Source: Acidobacteriota bacterium (GTDB taxonomy: Bacteria > Acidobacteriota > Terriglobia > Bryobacterales > Bryobacteraceae). From it: DNA of 64,000 bases. The position numbers were made by a program, and so were the translations under genes. The notes under the pieces are model-generated. The model was not told the origin of the DNA, did no database searches, and worked only from the letters and a program-made list of their open reading frames with translations. This document shows, in pieces, positions 48,445 to 56,353 of this stretch (within the stretch, counting starts at the first letter, position 1; each line of letters opens with the position of its first letter). Location: positions 80,181-144,180 of the forward strand of contig CANIVU010000007.1 in NCBI GenBank assembly GCA_947470805.1. Reading direction: 5' to 3'.

Positions 48445-49274
48445 ATTGACGCGGATCCACATTCGCAACATTTTCCCAGCGCAGCGATGACGCTGCAGAC
48501 AGCGGCCGATGAAGTGGCCCGCAAAGGCCTGCAATCCAACATCGGCCAAGTCGGTGCGGACGGCGGCGGTACCGGCCAATCTGCCAGGCAGACTGGAAAT
48601 CGAGCAGCGCGATGGAGGCAATGCCGGATAGGGACCGGCGTTATCGTGCTGACGTCGATTGCAACAATCAGGCGGCACCGTTTTTCGGTTCGGTCCGCCT
48701 TCGGAGTGGCCGTTCTGATGCGCCACTGCAATCGCTCCAACTGGTCATCTCCGACTACTTGGCCGCGACTGCACCCACAACGTCGCCGTCCATCTTGCAC
48801 CACTATAAACACGCAAAAGCGGCTTGCGTCTGCAAGTGGGTATGCAGGTGATGCCGGAATGAAAAGCCACGTCGAATTTCCGATGGGCTCCAGGATCTAT
48901 CAAGCTGCGGCGGCCTCCGGCGTTAACTCGGAGCGCGTTCCACATGGCTTTAAAAGGCACCGCAACGACGGTCTGAGCTCGCCCAACCCATTCGCTCCGA
49001 GCCCGGCCAGCCTGACGCTGCACACGTGGAGTTAGAGGGTTCGCCAGGGAGAGCACACCCAATCGGCACAAAGGATGCAACAGGCCCACCGAAGCCTGTT
49101 TGCCGATCCATGTCCAACAAAGAGATCGGCGTGACAACAAGAGTGTTTGGAAATGATGATCCCACTCGCCGAACCGCCCCAATCCGACGAGAGGGCCCCC
49201 GTCACCGACTCATTTCTTCGGGCTCATCCTTCTAGGAGAAATGCCGGGGACACCAGAGTTGGCGAATGCCAACG
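48445..49274. other. Long stretch without a recognisable gene
   Basis: No frame here gives a credible protein: the open frames lack signal peptides, known motifs or consistent codon bias. Base composition is less C-rich than the flanks. It may be decayed coding or mobile-element sequence lying upstream of the duplicated leader (49275 onward). Confidence 0.55.
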
Positions 49275-49850
49275 GGCACGTTGCCAAGTGTTGCAGATGT
49301 GAACATAGCCCACCAATGGCGTAACGGATTGCAACCGCCAGTACTAGTACCCGACTGCGCGAAAGTCCAGAAAAACAGCTAAGGCGTTTCCCTCTCGACT
49401 CAGTCAATAAGCCTACACGCCACCCATAAACAACCTAGAAACACGGGTAAAAGAGGCGTTCCGAGAACCTGTCCAACCGAAAACGATGGGGTAAACGGAA
49501 CCGCGTACTTTGGCCCGCCAAATGCCTATTAGATGAGCGAACCAAAGATCAAATCCAACGCCAACCGGCGCTCGCGCCGGCGAGAGAGGCGGTTCGGATG
49601 GAGTCGGTGGTAAGGGTCAGAAAGGGTTCCTCCAAGGGCTCCCCCAATGCGATACGTCACGAAGAGCACCTACGCCAACGCACTACGCCAAGCAGCGCGG
49701 ATCGGCACTGGGACGTTACGGCTCGCGGCTCTCTTACTATTGATTCCCTTCGACGGCAGGGCGGAGATTGCGACGACAACCCAAACGTTGGCGGCCGCAA
49801 TCTCCCCCGCCGGGAAAATATCGGTTCCGGCGAGCGCCACGCTCACCGCA
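49275..49850. repeat. Leader and first-gene segment duplicated at 43374-43950 (copy B)
   Basis: This is the intact member of the pair. It includes about 370 bases upstream of the first subunit gene and roughly its first 68 codons. The strongly conserved block GTCGGTGGTAAGGGTCAGAA lies about 45 bases before the start codon. Confidence 0.85.
49559..49591 (+). promoter_or_regulatory. Conserved hairpin in the leader of the fibre operon
   Basis: CCGGCGC (49565-49571) pairs with GCGCCGG (49574-49580), inside an outer CGCC/GGCG pair (49559-49562 with 49588-49591). In copy A the same place has CCGGC/GCCGG (43659-43663 with 43670-43674) inside a longer CCGCCT/AGGCGG pair (43652-43657 with 43681-43686). 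Keeping the fold while bases differ suggests a leader RNA structure. It is not a riboswitch class I recognise. Confidence 0.4.
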
Positions 49851-50228
49851 TCCAGTACACGTTTTGCAGGCTTTACCGGAAGTATGTTGGTCAGCTATTG
49901 GGCCAGGACCTCGGATGGGGGAAGCGGCTCGATAGCAGTACAGGCCAGTTCTGAGTTCAGTCCATCCGGCGGCCCCGCGGCCAGCGCAGTGCTTTACACC
50001 TGCTCTGGCGCCTCGCTCGGCACCGGATGCTCTGGTACCCATACCATCCAAACAACCAGCCAAACACCAGTTGTCTCGCTACCGGGCGGAGTATGTACCG
50101 GTGGAGGCGGCGCCTGCAGCAGCCAGGACCCCAATACGGTTCAACTCCTATTCGCGCTTCCTAACATGCCCAGTTACAAGACTGGCTCCTATTCCCTGCA
50201 ACTGACGTTCACAATTAGCTCCCTATAA
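49647..50228 (+). CDS. Small secreted fibre-subunit-like protein 1 (193 aa)
   Basis: A signal peptide (RLAALLLLIPFDGRAEIA) precedes a beta-strand-rich, Ser/Thr/Gly-rich domain with four cysteines (LYTCSGASLGTGCSG and GGVCTGGGGACSSQ). The last strand, PSYKTGSYSLQLTFTISSL, recalls the G-x-Y-x-D-T-V-T-V-T ending of spore-coat-U/CsuAB-type pilin subunits and is shared with the next gene. I infer a structural subunit of a surface fibre that needs the chaperone at 51334. No database family is certain. It is the first gene of the operon and its start is duplicated at 43740. Confidence 0.65.
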   Translation: MRYVTKSTYANALRQAARIGTGTLRLAALLLLIPFDGRAEIATTTQTLAAAISPAGKISVPASATLTASSTRFAGFTGSMLVSYWARTSDGGSGSIAVQASSEFSPSGGPAASAVLYTCSGASLGTGCSGTHTIQTTSQTPVVSLPGGVCTGGGGACSSQDPNTVQLLFALPNMPSYKTGSYSLQLTFTISSL

Positions 50229-50250
50229 GGGAGCGAGAAGGGAACCTGAA

Positions 50251-50769
50251 ATGAAGTCCACTTTCGTTAATCGCGCAATCTTAGTCCTATCCTTGGCAGC
50301 GATGCCGATGTTCGCGGCCGGGGCAACTGACTCGGCCACCACGACGCTCGGAGTCACCGTATCAGCGGAAGCTTCGATCACCGTCACGCAGAGTCCGACT
50401 CTCGCAAAGGCCACCACCGAGTTTGAAGCCTATGTGGGTAACACCACCTTCACCTACAAGGTGCGGACAGCGGAGTCCGGCGGCTCGGGCAGCGTCACCG
50501 CGCTCGTCACCACGGCGTTCGCAGTAGGCAGCGGCATCACAACCGCAGATCTGTCCCACGTCGTCACCGGTGATGGCATCGGAACCGAAAACGGCAGTAC
50601 GACCACCGCGAGTGCGAGCGAAGCCACCAACATCATCACGTTCGGTGAAGCAGCTCACTCCGCGGACAGCGGCGACAGCGCCACGATCGCCTGGACTCTC
50701 GCTGACCGGCCGACCTACAAGACGGGCCCCTGGTCGACGGTAGTCACACTCACGATCACCAGCATCTAA
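50251..50769 (+). CDS. Small secreted fibre-subunit-like protein 2 (172 aa)
   Basis: Signal peptide AILVLSLAAMPMFAAGAT, then strands such as TTTLGVTVSAEASITVTQSP and the closing PTYKTGPWSTVVTLTITSI, which matches the end of subunit 1 at PxYKTGxxSxxxTxTIxS. It has no cysteines and is rich in Thr, Ser and Ala, like archaic-type pilins. It starts 22 bases after subunit 1 with GGGAACC upstream. The role as fibre subunit is inference from the C-terminal motif and the neighbours. Confidence 0.65.
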   Translation: MKSTFVNRAILVLSLAAMPMFAAGATDSATTTLGVTVSAEASITVTQSPTLAKATTEFEAYVGNTTFTYKVRTAESGGSGSVTALVTTAFAVGSGITTADLSHVVTGDGIGTENGSTTTASASEATNIITFGEAAHSADSGDSATIAWTLADRPTYKTGPWSTVVTLTITSI

Positions 50770-50773
50770 CTAT

Positions 50774-51313
50774 ATGAAACAGGCACTCTCAATCCTTCTG
50801 GTGTTGGCAGGCCTGTCCACGACGGCCGCCGCGGACCAAATCCGCGGCGGTCGTTGTACACTCCCTGCCCTTGGCATGGCACTCGGCACCATCAGCGCAC
50901 TCAACGCCACACCGTCCACCATCAGCTTCAGCGCGACGAATCCAGTGGGCGGCGCCGTATCCGGGTCCTCTGCAGCAGCTATCAACTGGAACGTTGTTGG
51001 CGGGTCTCACCTTCTCACTTGGGGAATCAGTGTTCACGCCACAGCGACATCCTTCAGTGGCTGCCCCACCATCCCGGTCACCGCCATCACCGCTTCCTGC
51101 GCCTCAGCCACTGTCGGAGGTGGATCAGGCACCGGTTCCTGCGGCGGATCCTTCACACTTTCCACCGTCGCCACACAGCTCGCAGGAGGGCTGGAGGGCG
51201 ATGGAACACAATCCTACTCCGTACTCGTTCAATACACGCTGGCCGAAAGCTGGCGATACGTGGCCAACCCATCATGCACTCTTACACTTACTTACACCGT
51301 CAACGCGCCCTAG
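50774..51313 (+). CDS. Small secreted fibre-subunit-like protein 3 (179 aa)
   Basis: Signal peptide LSILLVLAGLSTTAAA, then a beta-rich domain with six cysteines (GGRCTLPALG, FSGCPTIP, ITASCASATVGGGSGTGSCG, PSCTLTLTYTVNAP). The last strand again alternates Thr with hydrophobic residues. It begins four bases after subunit 2 stops. Its stop codon lies inside an intrinsic terminator hairpin. It could be the tip or base subunit of the same fibre; this is inferred. Confidence 0.65.
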   Translation: MKQALSILLVLAGLSTTAAADQIRGGRCTLPALGMALGTISALNATPSTISFSATNPVGGAVSGSSAAAINWNVVGGSHLLTWGISVHATATSFSGCPTIPVTAITASCASATVGGGSGTGSCGGSFTLSTVATQLAGGLEGDGTQSYSVLVQYTLAESWRYVANPSCTLTLTYTVNAP

Positions 51314-51328
51314 TCCAGGGCGTTTTTT
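51306..51328 (+). terminator. Intrinsic terminator between subunit and assembly genes
   Basis: CGCCCT (51306-51311) pairs perfectly with AGGGCG (51317-51322) around loop AGTCC, followed by six Ts (51323-51328). The stop codon of subunit 3 (51311-51313) is in the stem and loop. The next start codon is only five bases past the T-run. Confidence 0.8.
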
Positions 51329-51333
51329 GCGTT

Positions 51334-52116
51334 ATGGCCAGCACACTGCTGGCGCCCCCGGTCCAAGCTCAACTCGGACTCTCGCTGACTCCCATGAGAC
51401 TGGAAGTCCCCGCCACGCCGGGGAAAGCCTTCACGGGCACTCTGATGCTCGGCAACTCCGGCCTCGAAAAAGTTCGCGTCCGCGCCGAGATTCTCGACTT
51501 CTACGTCGACGCCAACCAGACGCCGCAATTCTTCTCTACCGTTCCCGCCGAGGCAGAACACTCTTGCCGCGCCTGGTTATCCCTGAACCCGATGGAGACC
51601 GAGCTTCCTGGCCGCGGAAACCTCCCCATTCGCTTCACCCTCCGTATCCCGGAGAACGCCAAGGAACGTAGTTTCCATTGCGCCATCGGCTTCGTCTCTA
51701 TGCCCCCTGCCGACGAAGTGGTCGGCATTGGCGTCCGCACCGCCGTCCGCGTCGTCTCCGTGCTCTACCCCATCGTCGGCAAACCCTCCGTCGCCGGCTC
51801 CATCGCCGGACTGGAAATGGAATCGGTTGCCGCTGGTGGCGCCCGAAAGTGGCGTGGGGTCCTTCTCCTAAACAACGACGGCTTCATGTTCTTCCGCCCT
51901 CAGGGCAGCGTCGATGTCCTGGACGCCTCCGGGAAGATCGTCGAGCACATCGTCGTGGCCTCTTTCCCGGTACTGCCCAAACGCAAACAACGATTCCTGC
52001 TCCCGATTAAAGCCGATCTTCCCGCCGGACAATATACCCTTCATGCGCGCGTGGATCTCGGCACCGAAGTCCAAGAAGCATCCGTTCAAGTAACAGCCAC
52101 GCTCCCAAATCAATGA
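51334..52116 (+). CDS. PapD-like periplasmic chaperone
   Basis: This 260-residue protein resembles pilus chaperones (COG3121 type). It opens LGLSLTPMRLEVPATPGKAF, like the N-terminal strand of domain 1. It then has FTGTLMLGNSGLEKVRVRAE, and the G1 strand with alternating hydrophobic residues (VRTAVRVVSVLYPIVGKP). A second beta domain follows (LNNDGFMFFRPQGSVDVLD). Such proteins cap pilin subunits by donating the G1 strand. The only ATG (51334) leaves a very short signal peptide (MASTLLAPPVQA); the frame upstream (ALVQGVFCV) would extend it but has no standard start codon. Confidence 0.75.
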   Translation: MASTLLAPPVQAQLGLSLTPMRLEVPATPGKAFTGTLMLGNSGLEKVRVRAEILDFYVDANQTPQFFSTVPAEAEHSCRAWLSLNPMETELPGRGNLPIRFTLRIPENAKERSFHCAIGFVSMPPADEVVGIGVRTAVRVVSVLYPIVGKPSVAGSIAGLEMESVAAGGARKWRGVLLLNNDGFMFFRPQGSVDVLDASGKIVEHIVVASFPVLPKRKQRFLLPIKADLPAGQYTLHARVDLGTEVQEASVQVTATLPNQ

Positions 52117-52132
52117 AAACAGGACGCATCCC

Positions 52133-54403
52133 ATGGCCCCGAGACCGCACTTGCTCCCCTTGGCCGCTCTGCTCGGCCTCAGCCCCCTCATCCTCGCCCA
52201 GGAGAAGGCCGGCGAAGCGGAATTAGGATTTCAATACTATTCACTGACGAACGGTAACACGCGCGTCACCAACGCCGTTGGGCTCTCCACCCGCTATCGC
52301 GAGTTCCTCCCAAATCTCGGCTTCATCACCGTCAATTTCAATCCGGCCACTAACCAGGGCCGATTCTACACCGGGGAGAGCTTTGTTGAGCTCAGACGGT
52401 TCCCTTGGCTGGGCAACTACTGGACCTTCCGCGGTGGTGATTTTCGCGTCCCCGGACGGCTCTTAAATGTCAGCTTCAACAATCTCTACTACCCGGACAT
52501 CACCGGCCGCGGCGCATGGGTGGAGTCTTCCCACGGTGGACGCACACTCGGGTTCCTCTACGGCTCCCAGACTGTCCCCGCCGGGGTCCGCGTTCCGCTC
52601 CTCATCCAAACCCCGCAATCGCTCCTCGGTGGCTACTACAGCCAGAATGTTGGAGAACGTCTCGTCCTCGGCGCTCGCTTCTTGTCCTTCGCCAATGACC
52701 TGCCCAAACTGAAATCCTTTTCCTTCCTTCCCGGCAATGGTACCGAGCTCGAAAACGTTCGGACTGCTACCCTGAGCTCCGTCTTCACAGCCAACCACCA
52801 CCTTAAGTTCTATTCCGAAGCTGCGGTCTCACAAGCGTCAGCCTCTTCACTCGTGACCGCCGGCAGTCCGCTCTCCTTCACCGCCGGACCCATCATTGAA
52901 TTCTCCCGGATGACCCTCCGGGCAAACTACGTCTACCAGTCCCGGTCGTATCTCCCTCTTCTGGGCTACTACCTGGGAGACCGCCGCGGACCCTACGCCG
53001 AATTTCGCGTCCGTCCCTTCACGCGCCTCGACTTGTTCGCCAGCGTAAGCGACTACTCCAACAACCTCGCCGGCGATCCACGCCGCCCCACCTTCCACAC
53101 CCGCGGCGAATCCGCCGGGTTGTCCGTCCAACTCCCCTTCCGACTCTCCCTCAGTTCCAATTGGTCAACTCTACGCTTTAACACTCGGTCCGCCTCCACA
53201 ACGGAGTCCAACACCAGCGAACAGCTCCAGGTTTCGCTCTCCCGCTCCTTCCGCCATCATGGTCTCCGCGCCGCCGTGCGCGAGTTCCGCCAACGCGGCG
53301 TAGTCATTCCCCAACGCCAGCAAACCGCCGAAATCGCCGATACCTTCAGCTATCGATTTTTCACGGTCGGGGGCCAGGTCCGGGCTCAGAAACTCCGCGC
53401 CGATCAGAACAAGCTCACCTACTTTATTCAGGGTAATGGCCAGGTAAACTTCAAACGCTTCTCCGCCTACGCCAACGTGGAAAACGCCAACGACCTGGCC
53501 AATCGAACCGTCTTCGCTACATCCACAATGGCAACCACGGTCATCGGTGCCTCTGTCACAGTCGCCCACGATTGGTTCCTGAGCATGGAAGCCTATCGCA
53601 GCCGCCTCGTCATGGACCTGAATCCGCAGAGTATCTTCGCCCTCCAGGGCCAGGGCGTCTTCGTCACAACCATCCTCGCTTCCATGAACCAGTGGAGCCT
53701 GTATGTCCGCATGACGAAGCGGCTCCACTGGGGCGCACAGATGCCCATCGAAACCCTATCCTCATCGGGTGCCTACAACGCCGTCGCCATCCCCGGCGCC
53801 CAGCTCAAGGGTACCGTCGAAGGCTTCGTCAAATCCGCCGATAACCGCTGGGCGGAAGGCATCCCCATCGCTATAGACAGCTCACGGATCGCCACCACCG
53901 ACAACGCCGGCCGATTCCGGTTCGAAAACGTCCCCGAAGGCGCGCACCAGATCGCGATTGCCCTGGAATCCCTGCCCGCCGAATTCGACCCCGGCAAAAA
54001 CCGTGAAGCCACGATAGTCGTCAAACCCGGCAAAGCCGTCCGCGCCGACTTCGATGTCGTCGTCGTCGGCTTCGCCGTCCAGGGCACCGTCACCGGCCCA
54101 AAGGACGTCAGCCTCGAATCCATCCTCGTCCGCCTCAACCCAGTCGGCCGCTTCACCACACCGGATAAGGCCGGGAAGTTTGCCTTCTACAACGTCAGCG
54201 CCGGCACCTACGAAGTGGAGTTCGATCCCAAGTCCCTCCCCGAGCACGGCATCCTCACGACCCCACAAAAAGTACCAGTCGAAGTCAAACCGGCCCAGGA
54301 CCATCCCATGGTCGAGTTCGGTTTCGACATCCGGGTTCCACCGAAACCGGTAAAGAAAATCATCCTGCAACCCCAGGCCGCCCTGACTACGCAACCTAAA
54401 TAA
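52133..54403 (+). CDS. Outer-membrane beta-barrel protein with two Ig-like C-terminal domains, usher-like candidate
   Basis: The 756-residue product has a signal peptide (LLPLAALLGLSPLILAQ) and about 530 residues of alternating amphipathic strands with aromatic girdles (for example FQYYSLTNGNTRVTNAVGLS and LRANYVYQSRSYLPLLGYYL), as in large outer-membrane barrels. Two carboxypeptidase-regulatory-like domains follow, from about residue 556 (QLKGTVEGFVKSADNRWAEG) and 648 (VQGTVTGPKDVS). Classical ushers also end in two Ig-like domains, but no usher N-terminal domain or plug is recognised. It follows the chaperone by 16 bases. An alternative is an unrelated porin. Confidence 0.7.
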   Translation: MAPRPHLLPLAALLGLSPLILAQEKAGEAELGFQYYSLTNGNTRVTNAVGLSTRYREFLPNLGFITVNFNPATNQGRFYTGESFVELRRFPWLGNYWTFRGGDFRVPGRLLNVSFNNLYYPDITGRGAWVESSHGGRTLGFLYGSQTVPAGVRVPLLIQTPQSLLGGYYSQNVGERLVLGARFLSFANDLPKLKSFSFLPGNGTELENVRTATLSSVFTANHHLKFYSEAAVSQASASSLVTAGSPLSFTAGPIIEFSRMTLRANYVYQSRSYLPLLGYYLGDRRGPYAEFRVRPFTRLDLFASVSDYSNNLAGDPRRPTFHTRGESAGLSVQLPFRLSLSSNWSTLRFNTRSASTTESNTSEQLQVSLSRSFRHHGLRAAVREFRQRGVVIPQRQQTAEIADTFSYRFFTVGGQVRAQKLRADQNKLTYFIQGNGQVNFKRFSAYANVENANDLANRTVFATSTMATTVIGASVTVAHDWFLSMEAYRSRLVMDLNPQSIFALQGQGVFVTTILASMNQWSLYVRMTKRLHWGAQMPIETLSSSGAYNAVAIPGAQLKGTVEGFVKSADNRWAEGIPIAIDSSRIATTDNAGRFRFENVPEGAHQIAIALESLPAEFDPGKNREATIVVKPGKAVRADFDVVVVGFAVQGTVTGPKDVSLESILVRLNPVGRFTTPDKAGKFAFYNVSAGTYEVEFDPKSLPEHGILTTPQKVPVEVKPAQDHPMVEFGFDIRVPPKPVKKIILQPQAALTTQPK

Positions 54404-54545
54404 TGGGCGTGGCCGGGGCAAAGCCCGCACCGGGACAAAAGTACCAAAATGTACTGGAACCACACAGGCCGCAGCTAGTACCGAAAAAAGTGACTCCCGT
54501 ACTCTAAGAGGGATAGTAGTTTGGTCGATATGATCCTTTCATAGG

Positions 54546-54911
54546 ATGCAAATCAACACCAAACTCCTCCTCTCCCTCAGCCTGATTTTCAGCGCTTCCC
54601 TCTCCGCCGCTAAGTCCAAATCGGTCGCCGTATCGGTCAACATCCGTCCCGCGGTCGCCGTCACCGTCCAAGGTGCCGGCGCCGCTGAAGTCAAGATCCG
54701 CCTCAACAGCGAAGCCCACGCCCGCGTCTGGAAAGACGAGAACTGCGCCACCGTTCCCGCCAAGTCCTACACCATCACCCAGTCCGGCATCTACAATCTC
54801 AATCTCGCCCAAATCGATGGCACCGGCTCGCGCCTCTGCCTCGCCTCCTCCGACGGCACCCTTTCCAAATCCGTCACCCTCCCGGCCAACTCTACCCCCG
54901 CCGGCTTCTAA
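54546..54911 (+). CDS. Small secreted beta-rich protein (121 aa)
   Basis: Signal peptide KLLLSLSLIFSASLSAA, then SVNIRPAVAVTVQGAGAAEV, which recalls the first strand of subunit 2 in the upstream operon, and a two-cysteine core (DENCATVPAKSYTITQSGIY, GSRLCLASSDGTL). The start ATG lies in the 3' arm of a small hairpin (ATCCT 54533-54537 with AGGAT 54543-54547), so translation may be weak or controlled. The gene lies 142 bases after the barrel gene and may belong to the same system. The end overlaps the convergent DUF1593 gene by 20 bases. Confidence 0.6.
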   Translation: MQINTKLLLSLSLIFSASLSAAKSKSVAVSVNIRPAVAVTVQGAGAAEVKIRLNSEAHARVWKDENCATVPAKSYTITQSGIYNLNLAQIDGTGSRLCLASSDGTLSKSVTLPANSTPAGF

Positions 54912-56163
54912 CCACACACCGCTCCATCCGTACCGCAAAATCCTCCAAAAACTCCATCCGCCACTGGCTCACGCTCCGCGCGCCGGCATGAATGCCCTCC
55001 GCATTCTCCGGCGCCGGGTCGTCGCACCACCAGTTCGGATGCTCCAGCGACGCCCGCCCCGTTCGCTCCAACGGCGGCCGCTCCGCCGTAAACGCCCCGC
55101 CCACACCCTCCAGCCCCGCAAAATCACTCTCCATCCGGTACCGCCACACCTTGGCGTCCCGGGGCGAGAATCGGAACCGTAACAACCCGCCCTCCACGGC
55201 CACCGGACACGGCACCCGCCCATCCAACATCACCCGAATCCGGTTCCCCTCCGTAAACCCCGTCGGCCTCGGAATCGCAAACTCCACCACCCCAAACACC
55301 TCCACCACATCCGCCTCCGTCGTCAGCCGGTCAAAAACCCGCTTCCGCCCATCCCAGATCCGCACAAACCGCCCGCCCCAACTCGGCGCCGCCGGGTCCT
55401 CCGCCACCCCGCGCAACAAACGCGCCACCGACGGGCTATCCCCCATCTTGATCGTCCCCTTCAAATGCGTGGCGAAATAATTCCCCATCGCCCCACGCCC
55501 CGCCAACCGGGCGGCCACAAACCCGCTATTCCCCCACGCCCCATCCTGCCGCCCCCCAACGAACCAGCCCCGGTACGTGGAATTCGCCTCAATCATCCAC
55601 AGCTTCGGATGATTTCGCTCAATGTAGTTGTAGGCGTCCACACTCCACATCTTGTTCGGCCCGCCAATGAAATACACCCGCAACTTGGGCAAAATTTCAG
55701 GCGCATCATGCAGCGCCTGCGCCAGGTCCTCAATCCCGCCCCAAACCAGCACATGCAACGGCCGCGCATCCCGTTTCCGCGCGCACCGCACAATCCACTC
55801 CGACCCCTCCGTCGCCTTCCCTACCCCGGCCGGCCCCGGGCTCTCCAACGCCCCCTCCTTCGTCATCCCCCGCAAAAGCGCAGGTTTCGGATACCGCCCG
55901 GAATGCGCCCGCAACGCCGGAAAATCCTTTTCGTACTCCGCAATCACTTCCAGAATGTGCCGCGCCCGCCCCGGCCCGAACGGCGACGACACCAGCCCTT
56001 CAATCTCCAATACATCCGCATACAGCAGCAGATGCACCATCGATTGAAAATCGTCCGGATCCGTGCCCCCGATATCGGAGGACACCAACACCCGCGGACG
56101 CGCCGCCTGACCAAACAAAGGGAACGTCAACAGCCCCCGTCGGGATACTGACCCAATTGACAT
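54892..56163 (-). CDS. DUF1593 nucleoside-hydrolase-like secreted protein
   Basis: The 423-residue protein has a twin-arginine-like start (SRRGLLTFPLFGQAARP). A nucleoside-hydrolase fold follows: the metal-binding LVSSDIGGTDPDDFQSMVHL (compare DxDxxxDD), VWGGIEDLAQALHD, and RVYFIGGPNKMWSVDAYNYI. A C-terminal beta domain has VWRYRMESDF. DUF1593 proteins occur in polysaccharide-degrading soil bacteria; the substrate (a nucleoside or a glycan) is unknown. The first metal motif is intact, so activity is plausible. Confidence 0.82.
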   Translation of the reverse strand: MSIGSVSRRGLLTFPLFGQAARPRVLVSSDIGGTDPDDFQSMVHLLLYADVLEIEGLVSSPFGPGRARHILEVIAEYEKDFPALRAHSGRYPKPALLRGMTKEGALESPGPAGVGKATEGSEWIVRCARKRDARPLHVLVWGGIEDLAQALHDAPEILPKLRVYFIGGPNKMWSVDAYNYIERNHPKLWMIEANSTYRGWFVGGRQDGAWGNSGFVAARLAGRGAMGNYFATHLKGTIKMGDSPSVARLLRGVAEDPAAPSWGGRFVRIWDGRKRVFDRLTTEADVVEVFGVVEFAIPRPTGFTEGNRIRVMLDGRVPCPVAVEGGLLRFRFSPRDAKVWRYRMESDFAGLEGVGGAFTAERPPLERTGRASLEHPNWWCDDPAPENAEGIHAGARSVSQWRMEFLEDFAVRMERCVVRSRRG

Positions 56164-56210
56164 TCCGGCGATCTCCTCTGAACGAAAAATCTATCTTCGT
56201 TCAGGATATA

Positions 56211-56287
56211 TGGTGGGCCTGCCCAGACTCGAACTGGAGACCTCTACCGTGTCAAGGTAGCGCTCTAACCAACTGAGCTACAGGCCC
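56211..56287 (-). tRNA. tRNA-Val (GAC)
   Basis: The minus strand folds as a tRNA beginning GGGCCTGTAGCTCAG. The anticodon loop TTGACAC between CTACC and GGTAG gives anticodon GAC (Val). The acceptor 3' side CAGGCCC is followed by discriminator A and an encoded CCA (56211-56213). Confidence 0.97.
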
Positions 56288-56353
56288 ATAAACCGCGTGA
56301 AATTCAATAATAACACATCGCAAAGCCTGAGCGGTACACTGGAGTTAAATACT

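Noticed and set aside
49530..49646. A cyclic-di-GMP-I or other known riboswitch in the leader
   Set aside because: The tetraloop, receptor and conserved core sequences of that class are absent; only a simple nested hairpin is seen.
43374..49850. The two homologous segments as ends of a composite insertion sequence
   Set aside because: Neither contains a transposase or terminal inverted repeats; they match in leader plus gene start, which fits a plain duplication.
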